DNA from: Eutreptiella sp. 'Long Island Sound 2002'
Lineage: Eukaryota > Euglenozoa > Euglenophyceae > Eutreptiales > Eutreptiaceae
Length of the DNA: 64,000 nucleotides
Assembly (NCBI GenBank): GCA_964036045.1
Contig: OZ038384.1
Span: 43,106,204 to 43,170,203 of the forward strand
Direction of reading: 5' to 3'
The translations under genes and the position numbers were made by a program. This document shows positions 1 to 10,267 of this stretch, piece by piece (position 1 is the first letter of the stretch; every line of letters starts with the position of its first letter). A model generated the notes under the pieces. That model was not told the origin of the DNA. It saw only the letters and a list, made by a program, of their open reading frames with translations, and did not search any database.

Positions 1-1080
1 GAAAGGCATATAGAGGGAATGTAGAGGCATACAATACACACAATGAGGTGTATAGATGGAACACAGAGACACATGGGGTGCGCAGCACAAACACATAGGC
101 ATGCAAAAGCAAATTTGAATGGAGGGACTACACACATATTGACACCACAAATGAATAGGCATGCGTAGTAAACAAACAAAGACCAGCAGAGTGAACGCAA
201 TAACGAACGCGGCGAGCACGCAAGCCTGCAAACCAAGCGGACATGCATGCATTCAGCAATCAAAGAGAAATAGAGGTGTAGAGGCAAACCCAAGCGAATG
301 AAAGATTGTGGTAGGTGGAACACGGAGGGGAGCAAGGCGGCCATAGAGTTACACATATTAGAGGCAACGGCATATAGGGGACGGTACTGTGTGTGGATCA
401 AGTTTAGCGGCATAACACGTGTGCACAAGCAAACTAGGTGCACAAAGACATACCGATCAAACAAGGAGACACGCAGAGCGGAATCAAAGAGGATATGGCG
501 CACGGACACAAAAAAATGTACACAAAAGCATAAATAGTGCAGGTAGAGGTATATGCATTGAATACATAGGAACACCAAGTGACCACAGGCTCTATGTTCG
601 CGACACACGCCTCTCCATCTCTGGTGCACCCCCTTATATTCGGCCTGTATGTAAGTGTGGTCCCTCTATACGCCTCAATGTGCACCATTTTCACCTCTGC
701 CTGTGCTTTGTATGCCTCTGTGTTTGCTATGTATGCATGTACGTTTCCTCTTTTTGTCTCAATATAAGCTACATTTTCCACCTTGTCTGGTGTGTGCCCC
801 ACCTTGTGTGTTGTGTGCATCTTTGTGGTCGATGTGTGTGCCGGTATGTTGACTGTTTTTGCCACCATGTACATTTTGTCGCTTCCGACTGCACTCTCTT
901 TGCCTGTTTGTTCGCTTTGTGCGTCTTAGTGTTCTCTTCGTATGCTTCCACGTCCGACGTGCTTGCAATTGTTTACCCTTTGCGCGCCCCGGTGCACGGT
1001 TTCTTTGCTTGTCACTCCGTACGCTTGTATGCCCACTCCTCGCACCCTTGTGCTCAATTTGTCGCCTTTCCCTGGGTGCA
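1..1080. repeat. Foldback-like degenerate minisatellite (GAGGCATACA family)
   Basis: The first ~570 bases are purine/A-rich and carry many degenerate copies of a GAGGCATACA-like word (for example near 24, 98 and 157). From about 580 to 1080 the strand switches to T/C-rich DNA with the complement (TGTATGCCTC, near 708-720). The two halves form a loose inverted repeat centred near 575. ORFs here are stop-poor by-products of the composition and have no recognisable domains. Related words recur at 8040-8225. Confidence 0.5.
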
Positions 1081-1151
1081 CGCTACGCTAGGACACCCCC
1101 CTTCGTTCTCCACTAGGACGACATCGTCTAGGTGCTTCGGCCTACAGCAAG

Positions 1152-1187
1152 CTAGACTAGAACACAAACCGTTCTAGCCTAGACTAG
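1152..1187. repeat. CTAG-rich hairpin module
   Basis: An imperfect inverted repeat has arms CTAGACTAGAAC and GTTCTAGCCTAGACTAG separated by a short loop. It is one of six CTAGAAC/GTTCTAG modules in the window (also near 6999, 16510, 16700, 17690 and 18670). It sits at the right edge of the 1-1080 foldback-like block. Confidence 0.6.
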
Positions 1188-1189
1188 TA

Positions 1190-1620
1190 TTACACTGCAA
1201 CACAAATAGTGATCGCAACTATTCAGTTTCTTTTGGTTTGTTGCATTGCTCTCAAAGTCATCGGGCGTGGCATAGGTTATAGCTGATAGTACGCACCCGA
1301 GATTGCGGGGGGGGGGGGGGGCTTTATGGGCCAAATTAGGGGCAATCAAGCACTTCAAGAGGTGGAAGGGGGGGGCGGTGGCAACCCCCACATAACCCAT
1401 GACAATCAAGCTAATGCACCCCCTTCCATCTTGCTGCATTGTGGTTAAAGTTGGGGAGGCTATGCTTTTTCTTTTTGGCAAGTTTTTTTATCTCATTTCA
1501 CGTTCAATATTTTTCATGATGCTTTCAACTAACAGGTAGGTGTGTTACTCCTTCCGTACTTTCCTCTTCCCTTTCTCTCCCCTTCCTTTTGTGCTTGCTT
1601 TCCTTGGTTCAAATTGTTGT
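1190..1620. other. Non-coding spacer with a 15-base G run
   Basis: No supported gene. The stretch holds a run of 15 G at 1307-1321 and T-rich DNA up to the minisatellite. Confidence 0.5.
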
Positions 1621-2125
1621 TCGGTCGTTGGGCCCTTGGGCAAGCCCCAGCCAAGGTGCTATTTGGTGGCCGGGGCGTTGGGCAAGCTGCAGTAAAGTTG
1701 CTATTCGGTGGCTGGGGCCCTAGGCAAGCCCTAGCCAAGTTGCTATTCAGTGGTCGGGCCTTGGGTATGCTCCAACCAAGTTGCAGATCGGTGGTTGGGG
1801 CCTTGGGCAAGCCCCGACCAAGCTGCAACCTGGTTGAGGCCTTAGGCAAGCCCCGGGGAAGTTGCTATTTGGTGGCTAGGGCCTTGGGCAAGCTCCAATC
1901 AAGTTCCAGATCAAGTTGGGGGCCTTGGGCAAGCCCTAGCCAAGTTGCTTTTCAGTGGTTGAGGCCCTGGGCAAGCCCCGACCAAGTTGCCATTCGGTGG
2001 CCGGGGCCTTGGGCAAGCCCCAACCGCTTTATTGATCGGTGACCGGGGCCTTGAACAAGCCACAGCCAAGTTGCTATTGAGTGGTTGAGGCCTTGGGCAA
2101 GCCCCAACAAAGTTCCTTTTTCTTA
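1620..2125 (+). repeat. ~42-bp minisatellite, about 12 copies
   Basis: The phrase CCTTGGGCAAGCCCCAGCCA followed by a TTGCTATTCGGTGG-like segment recurs every 41-43 bases (near 1636, 1677, 1720, 1761, 1801, 1842, 1883, 1922, 1965, 2008, 2050, 2092). Copies differ by point changes. Long ORFs on both strands here (GPWASP- and ACPRPRPP-type repeats) are translations of the repeat. A single diverged inverted copy lies near 7195-7260. Confidence 0.75.
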
Positions 2126-2334
2126 GATGGAATTTGTTCAAGGCCCAGTCAGGCTTGCCCAAGGCACCGCCCATTGGGTGCTGCCCAGGAAGGGTGGCCT
2201 AGGAACCCCCCCCAAAATGACATGGTATTGCACCGCTAAAGTAACGGACCACACTTATGGGGGGTGTTTTGGGGGTCAAAATAAGCGTATAGGAACTATC
2301 ACAACCCGGGTGTCGGACCAAGGGAGTCAACTTT

Positions 2335-2510
2335 TTTCGGGCAGGAACCCCCGTAGGAACCCCTTCCTAGACCCTTCCTGCACCCTTCCTGGACCCCTAC
2401 CTGGTAGGAACCCCCCTTCCTAGACCCTTCCTAGACCCCTTCCTGGGCAGGAACCCCCCCCTTCCTGGCCACGAACTCCCCTTCCTATGAACCTTCCTCC
2501 CCATCAATGG
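2335..2510. repeat. CAGGAACCCC/CCTTCCTG minisatellite, block 1
   Basis: Short units GGAACCCCCC-TTCCT-(G/A)-ACCC repeat with variable spacing. The unit is nearly self-complementary at its ends (CAGGAA...TTCCTG). The same family returns at 2805-3025, 4805-5045 (opposite orientation) and 7440-7590. Confidence 0.7.
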
Positions 2511-4199
2511 CAGCCCGGTGTTCGCAACGTCTGCCTGTCCCTTCGCTTGGAATTGGATAGCGGCCGTCATAGGCCCCACCGGTACACGTGGCTGCTCCCT
2601 TCCGGAGGGGCAGACGTTCCACGACACCACCATCCCAACCAACTCCGCCGTGACTTGGCCGACGGGCACGACCATTGGCCGGGTGCGCATCACCAAGTCC
2701 ATCCTCCGCGACAGGGACCCCTGTGCCCTCTCAGACGTCATTGGGGAGCGGGTGCACCGCAACCCCGACTTCACCGCTTTCCACGTGCGGCCCAGCGTGC
2801 CCCCCAGGAACCCCCTTCCTGCACAAGAACACCCCCCCTTCCCGCACAGGAAACACCCCATGATCCCCCAAGGAACCCCCTTCCTGCACAGGAACCCCCC
2901 CCCTTCCTGCACAGGAACCCCCCTTCCTGGACCCCTTGCTAGACCCTTCCCGGACCCTTCCTGCACAGGAACGCCCCCCCCCCCCCCTCCTGCGCAGGAA
3001 CCCCCTTCCTGGACCACTTCTTGCCCCCTTTGGTCACTGGCATTTGCGTACTTCTCTTCAAGCTGACGTCGACGTCTAGCCGCGGCTGGTCTTGAAGTCC
3101 ACCGATGAGGAGGAGCGGGCAGATCCGCCGCCAGTGGCACCATCGGAGGCTGCGCGGATTGTGGATGGGCGAGCACCAAGTCTTCAAGACCCTCCGACAT
3201 GGCTGTTGCAATGGACGCTGACCATCACGGACATGCACAGTCCTGTGACCAGGCAGGGGGGCAAGTTCTGGTATCGCCACTGCACACTGACCGTCCGGAA
3301 GGGGAAGGCAGCCGCTGCCCTGCAACTGCGGTTGCCCGTGGCATGTACGGGCAGTTTGGCCGAGCTGCCCCAGGGGCATGCAGGACATGGCAGGACGTAC
3401 GTGGTTGCGCAGTACTTGTGCCTTGTTGGCCATGCCAAGGCTAGGAACACATGGTCTTTCTTGGTGTACAGCGAGCAGACTAGCTTCAAGACGCCGAAGA
3501 GTGTGGCAAGGGTGACGGGTTTGGATGCCGGTGTCCCCATTGAGGTGCAGGACGCGGTGGACGAGTGGCTTGGGAAGTACCGCTAGTGGCAAGAACAAGG
3601 TCAATTGGGTGGACGCTCACACGTGAAGAAGGAGCCCGGCACGGACGCAAGTACACAGCCGCTGTGGCAGCAACCTGGGGCCAAAGCCAAGTCGGAGCAA
3701 TCAGAGAGGGCGGCGCGGGGATCTGTGAAGCGACATGCCCCGGGGACCGTCATCACCGACTCCCCCTCCAAGCGGCGCGTACCAGGCAGCCCGGGGCGGG
3801 CAAGTCCAATGGTAATGGACACGGGGACAGTGATCACGCAGCTGCCACCTCGGTTGCAGGAGGTCGTGCGCACGGCGTTGAAGGAGGTGTTGCTTGATGC
3901 CGTTGAGAAGGAGATGGCAAATGGCGGCAAGACCCGGGCAGAGCGGGCCACTGAGCAGGCAACCAAGAAGTCGCGCGAAGCACGGGAAGAGGTTGTCAAG
4001 CATGAGGTAACCATTGCAAGTTTCCGGGCACGAGTGGTTGCCTTGGAAGACCGGTCGGAAGCTGCCGAAGACGCGGCGCGCGAGGCGCAGGCGGCAAAGT
4101 GAAGGCCGGGTCTCTGCTGGAGGACAAAGCTGCGGAATGTGACCGGGCGTTGAGCATCCTCAAACGGACGTACGGCCAGGGCCCCAGCCCCAGCAAGTG
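2511..4199 (+). pseudogene. Unrecognised GC-rich coding remnant interrupted by minisatellite
   Basis: I do not recognise the product. Three protein-like pieces lie on the plus strand. The first, about 2520-2808, contains GTTIGRVRITKS. The second, 3092-3586 (164 codons), is a globular-looking stretch ending DEWLGKYR. The third, 3605-4102, continues in the same frame after one TAG; it is basic, then strongly coiled-coil-like (heptads rich in A, E, K and R). After a one-base shift the coiled coil continues to a stop near 4199 (ending GPSPSK). A block of CAGGAACCCC minisatellite (2805-3025) separates the first two pieces, which are in different frames. A broken mobile-element or host gene is possible. 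The joined reading is inference. Confidence 0.35.
2805..3025. repeat. CAGGAACCCC minisatellite, block 2, inside a coding remnant
   Basis: About ten copies of a CCTGCACAGGAACCCCC-type unit with homopolymer length variation, including 13-14 C near 2970. It lies between two coding-like segments, which suggests expansion within or insertion into a former reading frame. Confidence 0.7.
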
Positions 4200-4804
4200 A
4201 TGAGGAGTGGCGAGGCACGGTGGCGATGAGAGCCCAAGGATCCTGAGTGTCCGTCCGGCCTTGGCGGTTGTTGAGCGGTGCTCAGGTTCTACCAATTGGT
4301 GTGGGCATGAGACGTGGAGACACAACCCTTGGTGGCACACCGAGAGGGAGTTGCGTCCTGGTGGTTGCAGGACACGTGTGCTATGACCAGCCCACTCCCA
4401 AGATTGCACGCATGCATGCAACGGTGTGCGAACGCGCCAAGGGTTGTTCGACGCAGTGCGCAAACAAAATCCGTACCTTAACCCATAACCAATAACTAGT
4501 CCTTTTTGGGGTAACCCTAACGCATATCTAACCCTTATGGTATTTTGTGCGCGACATTCGCGTAGGATAGTAGTCACGTCGTGCGCTGGGCGTGTAAGGT
4601 GGTGCCACAACCGGGGAGCTTCACATAGCTTCACCCTCTGGGGCACCACCGAGATTTGCAAGCTCTCCAAGCATGGACGCAGTCGCATGGCATGTGTGGT
4701 TGGAATGCAGCCAAGGACGCATTGTCTGGCCCCCATGTGACAGCGGTAATTGAGAGGACCCGGGCGACATCTGTTGCGGTTGCGACGGGGCAATACACCG
4801 AAAC
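4200..4804. other. Spacer without a supported gene
   Basis: Mixed-composition DNA. Short ORFs on both strands show no domain or splice evidence. Confidence 0.4.
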
Positions 4805-5045
4805 ACCAAGTACAGGAAGGGGTGGGGTTCCTGTGCAGAAAGTGTCCAGGAAGGGGTACAGGAAGGGGGTTCTTGTACAGGAAGCGGGGGGGGTTCCTGT
4901 GCAGGCCGGGGTCCAGGAAGGGGTCCAAGAAGGGTTGTCCTTTACAAGAAGGGGGGTTCCTGTGGGGTTCCCGGGACAGGTCATGGCCAGGAAGGGGGGG
5001 AGTTCCTGTGCACGAAGGGGGTTCGGGTGGGGTTCATGTGGCACT
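4805..5045. repeat. CAGGAAGGGG minisatellite, block 3 (inverted orientation)
   Basis: This is the reverse-complement orientation of the 2335-3025 family: CAGGAAGGGG-(G)n-TTCCTGTGCA units repeated about ten times, with G-run length variation. Confidence 0.7.
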
Positions 5046-5271
5046 TCTTGTGCACATCCTGCACTCACAATAGTTGGCAGGCTTTCATTTTAAATGTAAT
5101 GCAAAAGGCGGTGTCCAATTTCCTTGCCGGTGTCGTTCGTGTGACCCCGTATTAGGATCTCGAGGTTGATGCGCAGCGACAGAGACGGAAACACATGTGC
5201 AATGTTGTGGGCGCCGTGCTTGGAGATGACGACATCGTTGTGCGCACAACCGGTAACGGTATGGTGATTGA

Positions 5272-6457
5272 GTGCAGCAGCCACGAGGTGCGGGACGACG
5301 ACGAACAGCATGTCTCCGAGGAAGTGATCCAGTGTTGCAAACGGCCATCTCCACGCGCAACATCTTAAAATTGGAGCACAATTGTACAGGAAGGGAATTA
5401 ATGGAGGGGCACAGCAAACTGTTGCCATATGTCGCAACGGCCCTGGAGGTTTCATCGGGGGTGGTATCGCGCCGATCTACCGCTGTATGTCCACTCCTTG
5501 CAGTAGTGCAAAGCCAGCTGACGTTGAGTTGGGCGTGCGGTGCGTTTAACATCCCTCGCCAAGACCGGCTCTTGATTATCATTTGCGCAGATGCCACTCC
5601 ACTTTGGCAGATTTGGCCACCAAGTGCGACATCCACGTGACCGTTTGGTCAGAGGGTGTAGCGGCTGTAGGCGACGTGCGACGCTGGGCGACGTGGTGGG
5701 CGCTTGATGGTCCGGATGACACGCATTGTCTCCGGGCCATTGACACTAAGGCAAACCTTAATCAGGATGTTTCGGATGTTTTGTCCATTGTGGATGTTTG
5801 GCACTTGGGGAATCGCATCCCCAGTGTATGTGCCTTGACAAGTGACGGCAAAGCCATGCTTTCGGCCAATTATCACAAAGGGAAATGTTGGGTGGGCTGC
5901 CATTGCATTGATTCCCAATGGAAGTGGGCTCATTTTTGAGGGCAATGGGACCATGCAACCGCGTTGGTGACAAGGAGCATGGCCTGTGTCGTATTGCGAG
6001 CGCAATTGTTAAGCAAGTCAATGAAACATTGAAAGATTTGATTGAAAACGGTGCACCCGACGTTGCCCGTGCTCCAAGGGACGCAGGGAAAGCTTTGGTT
6101 TTGGAGCTTCACAAGCTTTTCGATGAGGTGAAAAATGTTCCGCATGCTGAGCGGTTGGCTCCGCGGCCAACCAAGGCCAGAAAATTTGATATAACAGGTG
6201 GCAAAATGTTTTTTGAAGACAGTGCATTACATGGCCGAGTTGTGGCCGTATTGCGGGACAGCCTACCCGACGTGGCCTTTGGTGGCGTTAAATTTTTCCT
6301 ATTGATGAAGCATGTGTTATTATCAATGCATCGAATGCACGCGCTATGGCGCAAAAGGGATTGGCTAACACAGGCCGCGCTCAAGGAATTGGAGTCCGCG
6401 AGTGACCGTTTAGGGGAGTGTTGGGGTAAATTGCAATGGGGTGTGACCCCTGTTTGA
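5272..6457 (+). pseudogene. Possible DDE/hAT-like transposase remnant
   Basis: Three overlapping open stretches in successive frames (5272-5640, 5583-5939, 5918-6457) read as one protein-like sequence if two frameshifts are allowed. Visible features are an Asp in a hydrophobic strand (IICADATPLW), a second Asp in ALTSDGKAML and then a CHCIDSQ segment. The C-terminal part is Leu/Arg-rich and ends KLQWGVTPV. The spacing of the two Asp and the C-H segment loosely resembles hAT transposases, but no catalytic Glu can be fixed. It could equally be an unknown gene. It is bounded by minisatellite on the left and a GGTT block on the right. Confidence 0.3.
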
Positions 6458-6890
6458 TGGTTGTTGTTTGGTTGGTTGGGTTTGTTGGCTGGTGATTGGA
6501 TTGGTTGTTGGCTTGTTGGTTGGCTGCCGGGTGGGGTTGGTTGGTTGGTTGGTTGCTTGCTTGGTGGGTTGGTTCCTTGTTGGCTGTTTGGTTGATTGTT
6601 TGGTTTTTTGTTGGTCAATTGGTTGGTTGGTTGTTGGGTTGCCGGTTAGCTAGCTGGCAGGCTGGTGGGTTGGTGGGTTGGTTCGTTGGTTGGTTGGGTT
6701 GTTTGGCTAATTGTTTGATTGGTTGTTGGTTGGTTGGCTAGTTGGTTGGTCGGTTGTTTCGTTCGTTGTTGGTTAGGTGGGTTGGCCGGTTGTTGGTTGG
6801 TGGATGGATGGTTTGCTGGTTGGGTGTTCCTTTGCAAGTTAGTTCGTTGGCTCGTTGGTTGGTGGGTTTTTTTTGGTTGGTGGGTTCGGT
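6455..6890 (+). repeat. GGTT-rich low-complexity block
   Basis: Degenerate (GGTT)n DNA with interspersed GGTTGCTT and GGCTGG. Its translations are Trp/Leu/Val/Gly-rich on one strand and Asn/Gln/Pro/Thr-rich on the other and are not taken as proteins. Confidence 0.8.
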
Positions 6891-6998
6891 TGTGCTATTC
6901 CATGATGTGAGATGTTGTGTCTCTTGGTGCACATGTATGTGCGGCTATTGCAAGGGTCTTGGGGGCTTGTACACAGTGGATGATTTCGTTGCAGCCGT

Positions 6999-7076
6999 GT
7001 TCTAGCGAACATGTTCTAGCGGCCCTTTAGCGCCCGATCGCCGCTAGAGCTATGGTTGCTAGAAGGCCACTAGAAC
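6999..7076. repeat. CTAG-rich palindromic module
   Basis: GTTCTAGCGAAC and GTTCTAGCGGCC at the left face CCGCTAGAG and CTAGAAC at the right, an imperfect inverted repeat of about 78 bases. It is the same module type as at 1152, 16510, 16700, 17690 and 18670, and follows the GGTT block. Confidence 0.6.
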
Positions 7077-7439
7077 AAAAATAATAAATGTGTACAACCC
7101 CCCCAAAACCCTTGCAACGGCCGCACCTGCATGTTTAATGACACTATCGGGCTCGAGCTTGCCGAGGGCCCAAGCGACCGATCAACACCTTGATTGCGGC
7201 TTCCCAACGCTGTAGCCACCGCATAGGAACTTGGTTGGGGCTTGCCCGGTGGTGCGGGTAGCGGCCAAGGAAGGATAGCCTAGGATCCCCCCCCTCCCTA
7301 GGGTTTTTCTACACCTACACGTTACGACGGCACTCGAAGACTTTGAACACAAACACCGCACCTTCCATGCGCCTACTTTGGGGGACGTTGGGTCCCGGTT
7401 TGGTGATGCCCAATTTTGGGGTGTTTTTGGAAACCCCGT

Positions 7440-7590
7440 TTTGGGCAAGAACCCCCCTAGGAACGCCCCTTCCTGCTAGGAAGGGAGGTTCCTAGGGGGG
7501 TTCCTGGGCACGAACCCCCCTCTTGCTAGACCCCTTCCCGGGTAGGAACCCCCGTTCCTAGACCCTTCCTGTGACCCTTCCTGTCCCGAG
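7440..7590. repeat. GGAACCCC/CCTTCCT minisatellite, block 4
   Basis: A short block of the same self-complementary GGAACCCCC-TTCCT units as 2335-3025, with both orientations mixed. Confidence 0.65.
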
Positions 7591-7889
7591 GCAATAGCAC
7601 ACAAATCCGTTCGCTGGGGCTGGAATCGCATTGTGCCACCACATTGATGTTGTCACTAGCCCACATGCCGCTTGCGTCGCTTGACAACGGCCGTACCGCG
7701 GCCTTGTCGCGCCTCGTACAATTGCAAACTGACACTCAATGCGTCGGTGTGCACCACGTGCCTCGTTCCGAGGCGTGTGATGCGGGGTCGCCGAAGACAC
7801 CAACCGCGCATTGAGTTTTTCGGATGCCGCTTGAACGGTTGGTTTCTGTATTCCGTTGGAATACTGCGCAATGCAGCTCATCAGCAAAC

Positions 7890-8225
7890 CAAACCCACCC
7901 ACACACCAACCAACCAACCAACCAACCAACACACCCAACAAGCAAATTTGTCGGATTCTTCGTTTGTACGTTTGGTAGACGCACCCCCCCCCCCCTCCCG
8001 CAAGGGAACAAACAAACACAAAGAGCGAACACACAAACCAACACACCGAGCGCAGAGGTGAGCAGAGCAAACACATGTGCTTACAAACCGAAAAAAGGGG
8101 CATGCACAACACTAGTAGACGAGTGCCAGGAGTACACAGAGATGTGCAATGTGGTGACAAAGAGCACTTTGGAGCCCCCAGAGAGGGCAAAGGAGCATAT
8201 ACAACAATCATAGAGGCATGCAATG
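7890..8225. repeat. AACC microsatellite, C run and GAGGCATGCA words
   Basis: (AACC)n lies at about 7897-7925, followed by a C run near 7985-8000. Degenerate GAGGCATGCA/ACACA words related to 1-570 then continue to about 8225. No gene is supported. Confidence 0.5.
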
Positions 8226-8485
8226 CACGTTAGGGAAGCAACCCGCCTTGTTCCTTGGGCAACCAAGATTGGGAAATTCTTCGCCGTCAAAAGTCCTACT
8301 TTTTCTCACTCATTTGTATGCCACAAACCCCATGTCGTACGCCTCACCCCATGACCGCCCCACTTTGTTGTGTATCAAGAACCCCATGTTGTGCACCTCA
8401 CTCCAAGACCGCCTTAGGGCGCCCCCCTAAAGTTTCTGGTACCCCTTCCCGGAAATGCCCAAGCCGGTGAACCCTATGCATTTGC

Positions 8486-10267
8486 TTGGGGGCAGTGCCT
8501 GAGTCAGCCTATGCGGGCCACAAACCCAACTGTTGGGAGGTGCCGTCCCGCCCCCCCTCCCCTCCTTGTTTGCGGGCGCAACGCGAGTGTCCTTTGCCCC
8601 TGGGTGATGACGACGCTAGTTGCGTCGATGCGTTGTTGCCGCGATACCACCTACACACAGACAGTCCCAGTGATTTCCGCGATCTGCCCCTGCCGCAACT
8701 GCTCCCTGCTCTCGTGGTGGCCCCCGAACTTTTTCTAACCACTGATGCCGGTTTGGCTCACTCCACAGTGGGTGGCCCTCTCGGGGCGGGAATGGGCGTG
8801 GTCATTTCTGATGGGACTGGGATCCAGCAAGAGGTGTCCTGGGGTGTTCTCACTGTTGGGGCCTCGTCCACAGCCCTAGAATGGATGGCCAAGCTGTTGG
8901 GCGTGTGGATCTGCCGTGAGGCTGAGGGACGCATCTGGGTCACAGCAGATAGTGCAGCAGCGGCATGTGGTTTTCAGCGTTGGGTGTGGGTGAACCCGTG
9001 GTTTGACCGTGTTGCCAAGGTGGTTTTGGCTCACAGGGTCTGGCATGCGGTCCACGAACTGTGAACGCCAGCGCAACACGACGCGAAAGCCTCGGGGCTG
9101 TTGCCTGGGTGGCAGGAGCGGTCGCATCGCCTGGCGACTTGGGGACGGGACAACCCGACGTCCCAGGGTTTTCCACTGACCGATGCACTGTGTCTACTGC
9201 GAGATGTGCCGGCAGTATTGTGGCACGGTCAGGCACTGGTGATCTCGTATGTATCCCTATTCTCCGAGCTGCGCGATGAAGTGGAGTGGTGCGACTCCGA
9301 GCTATCGGTGCAGCTGGCGGGTTCGGGTTTCCGTTCTGATGTGTGGTGTGCGGTGTGTGACGACTCGGAGGTGACCCTCACTCATCATCGCGTGGCGGCC
9401 TATTTGCGCTTGCTGCCGTCCATGCCTCGTACGTTTTTTGATGTGCCCTCCTGTCGTTTTTGTGGTCTCAGTGAGGGCAACCAATGGGCTCCTGTGCAGT
9501 ACTGTTCAGTGCTATACCTCCGTATGGGGCATGCGCTGGTGGCTCTGGTAGAGGAAGTCGCACAACGAGTGCGTGTTCTCTCTTGTGACACGACAGATCT
9601 ACTTGCCAGGTTGAGGGTTCCGGGCGGTGTGCTGGTTGTGGGGGTCGTGCCAGAGCAGGAGGTGCAGCCAGTGAGCGTCTGGGCGTGCAGTGTGCTGGGT
9701 GCCAGTCAGGTGGTGCTAGTGTCGTGGACTGGCCTGCTGCACCTCTCCGCGCCCGCACCGTGGAGGCTCAGCCGGTCCGACGGAGTAGCACTGGCCAAGG
9801 TGGTGCTGGCGCGGATGTCGTGTGACGTCCCTCGGGACGAAATGCTTCAGCAAGCTCCCCGCCGGGCCCCGTTCGTGGAGGGTTGCAGGGTGCGGACAGA
9901 TGGAGCAGGCTTCGAAGGGTACAGTGTGGGGATCAGGGCGAGGGCCCAGGTGTCAGTCTCAGTTCAACGGCTGGTGGCGTGGCTCCTGCATGTAGTGCCT
10001 GGTGCCACGCTGCCCTGGGTAACGGATCTGTCTGTGCGCGTGCCACCTCGGGCACTGCGGCGGGGCGGCCAGTACACGTTGCAAGTGCTGTACTGTGATG
10101 TCTTGCGGTGCCAGGCGGCAGAAGCAGGACTGAAGTACACGAACGCCTGTGTCGTGTGCCCGTGTGAGCGAGGGCACGCTCCGCACTGGGACTTCTATGC
10201 ACTGTATGATACAGTGGCTCTTTACGTTTCCCGCGAATTCACTGTACCGGAGTTGCAGCTGTTTTGA
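8486..10267 (+). pseudogene. LINE-type polyprotein C-terminus: RNase H plus zinc-like motifs
   Basis: One frame is open from 8486 to 10267 apart from a single TGA at 9062-9064. The first part has an RNase H signature: Asp in TTDAGLAHS, Glu in STALEWMAK, Asp in TADSAAAA, then TPAQHD just after the stop, where RNase H proteins usually read W-x-P-x-H. The remaining 388 codons are uninterrupted. They contain a Cys-x2-Cys motif (CRFCG) followed by Cys/His, a common LINE C-terminal arrangement, and near the end CVVCPCERGHAPHW, another zinc-like cluster. No RT or endonuclease domain is visible upstream, so this is a 5'-truncated copy, typical of LINE insertion. The long intact frame suggests recent arrival. 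The RNase H call is fairly firm; the LINE family is not assignable. Confidence 0.55.

Noticed and set aside
1529-2174. Proline-rich ORFs on both strands
   Set aside because: They are translations of the ~42-bp minisatellite.
6455-6890. Trp/Leu/Val-rich membrane-protein-like ORFs
   Set aside because: Composition artefact of degenerate (GGTT)n; the opposite strand is equally open and Asn/Gln/Pro-rich.
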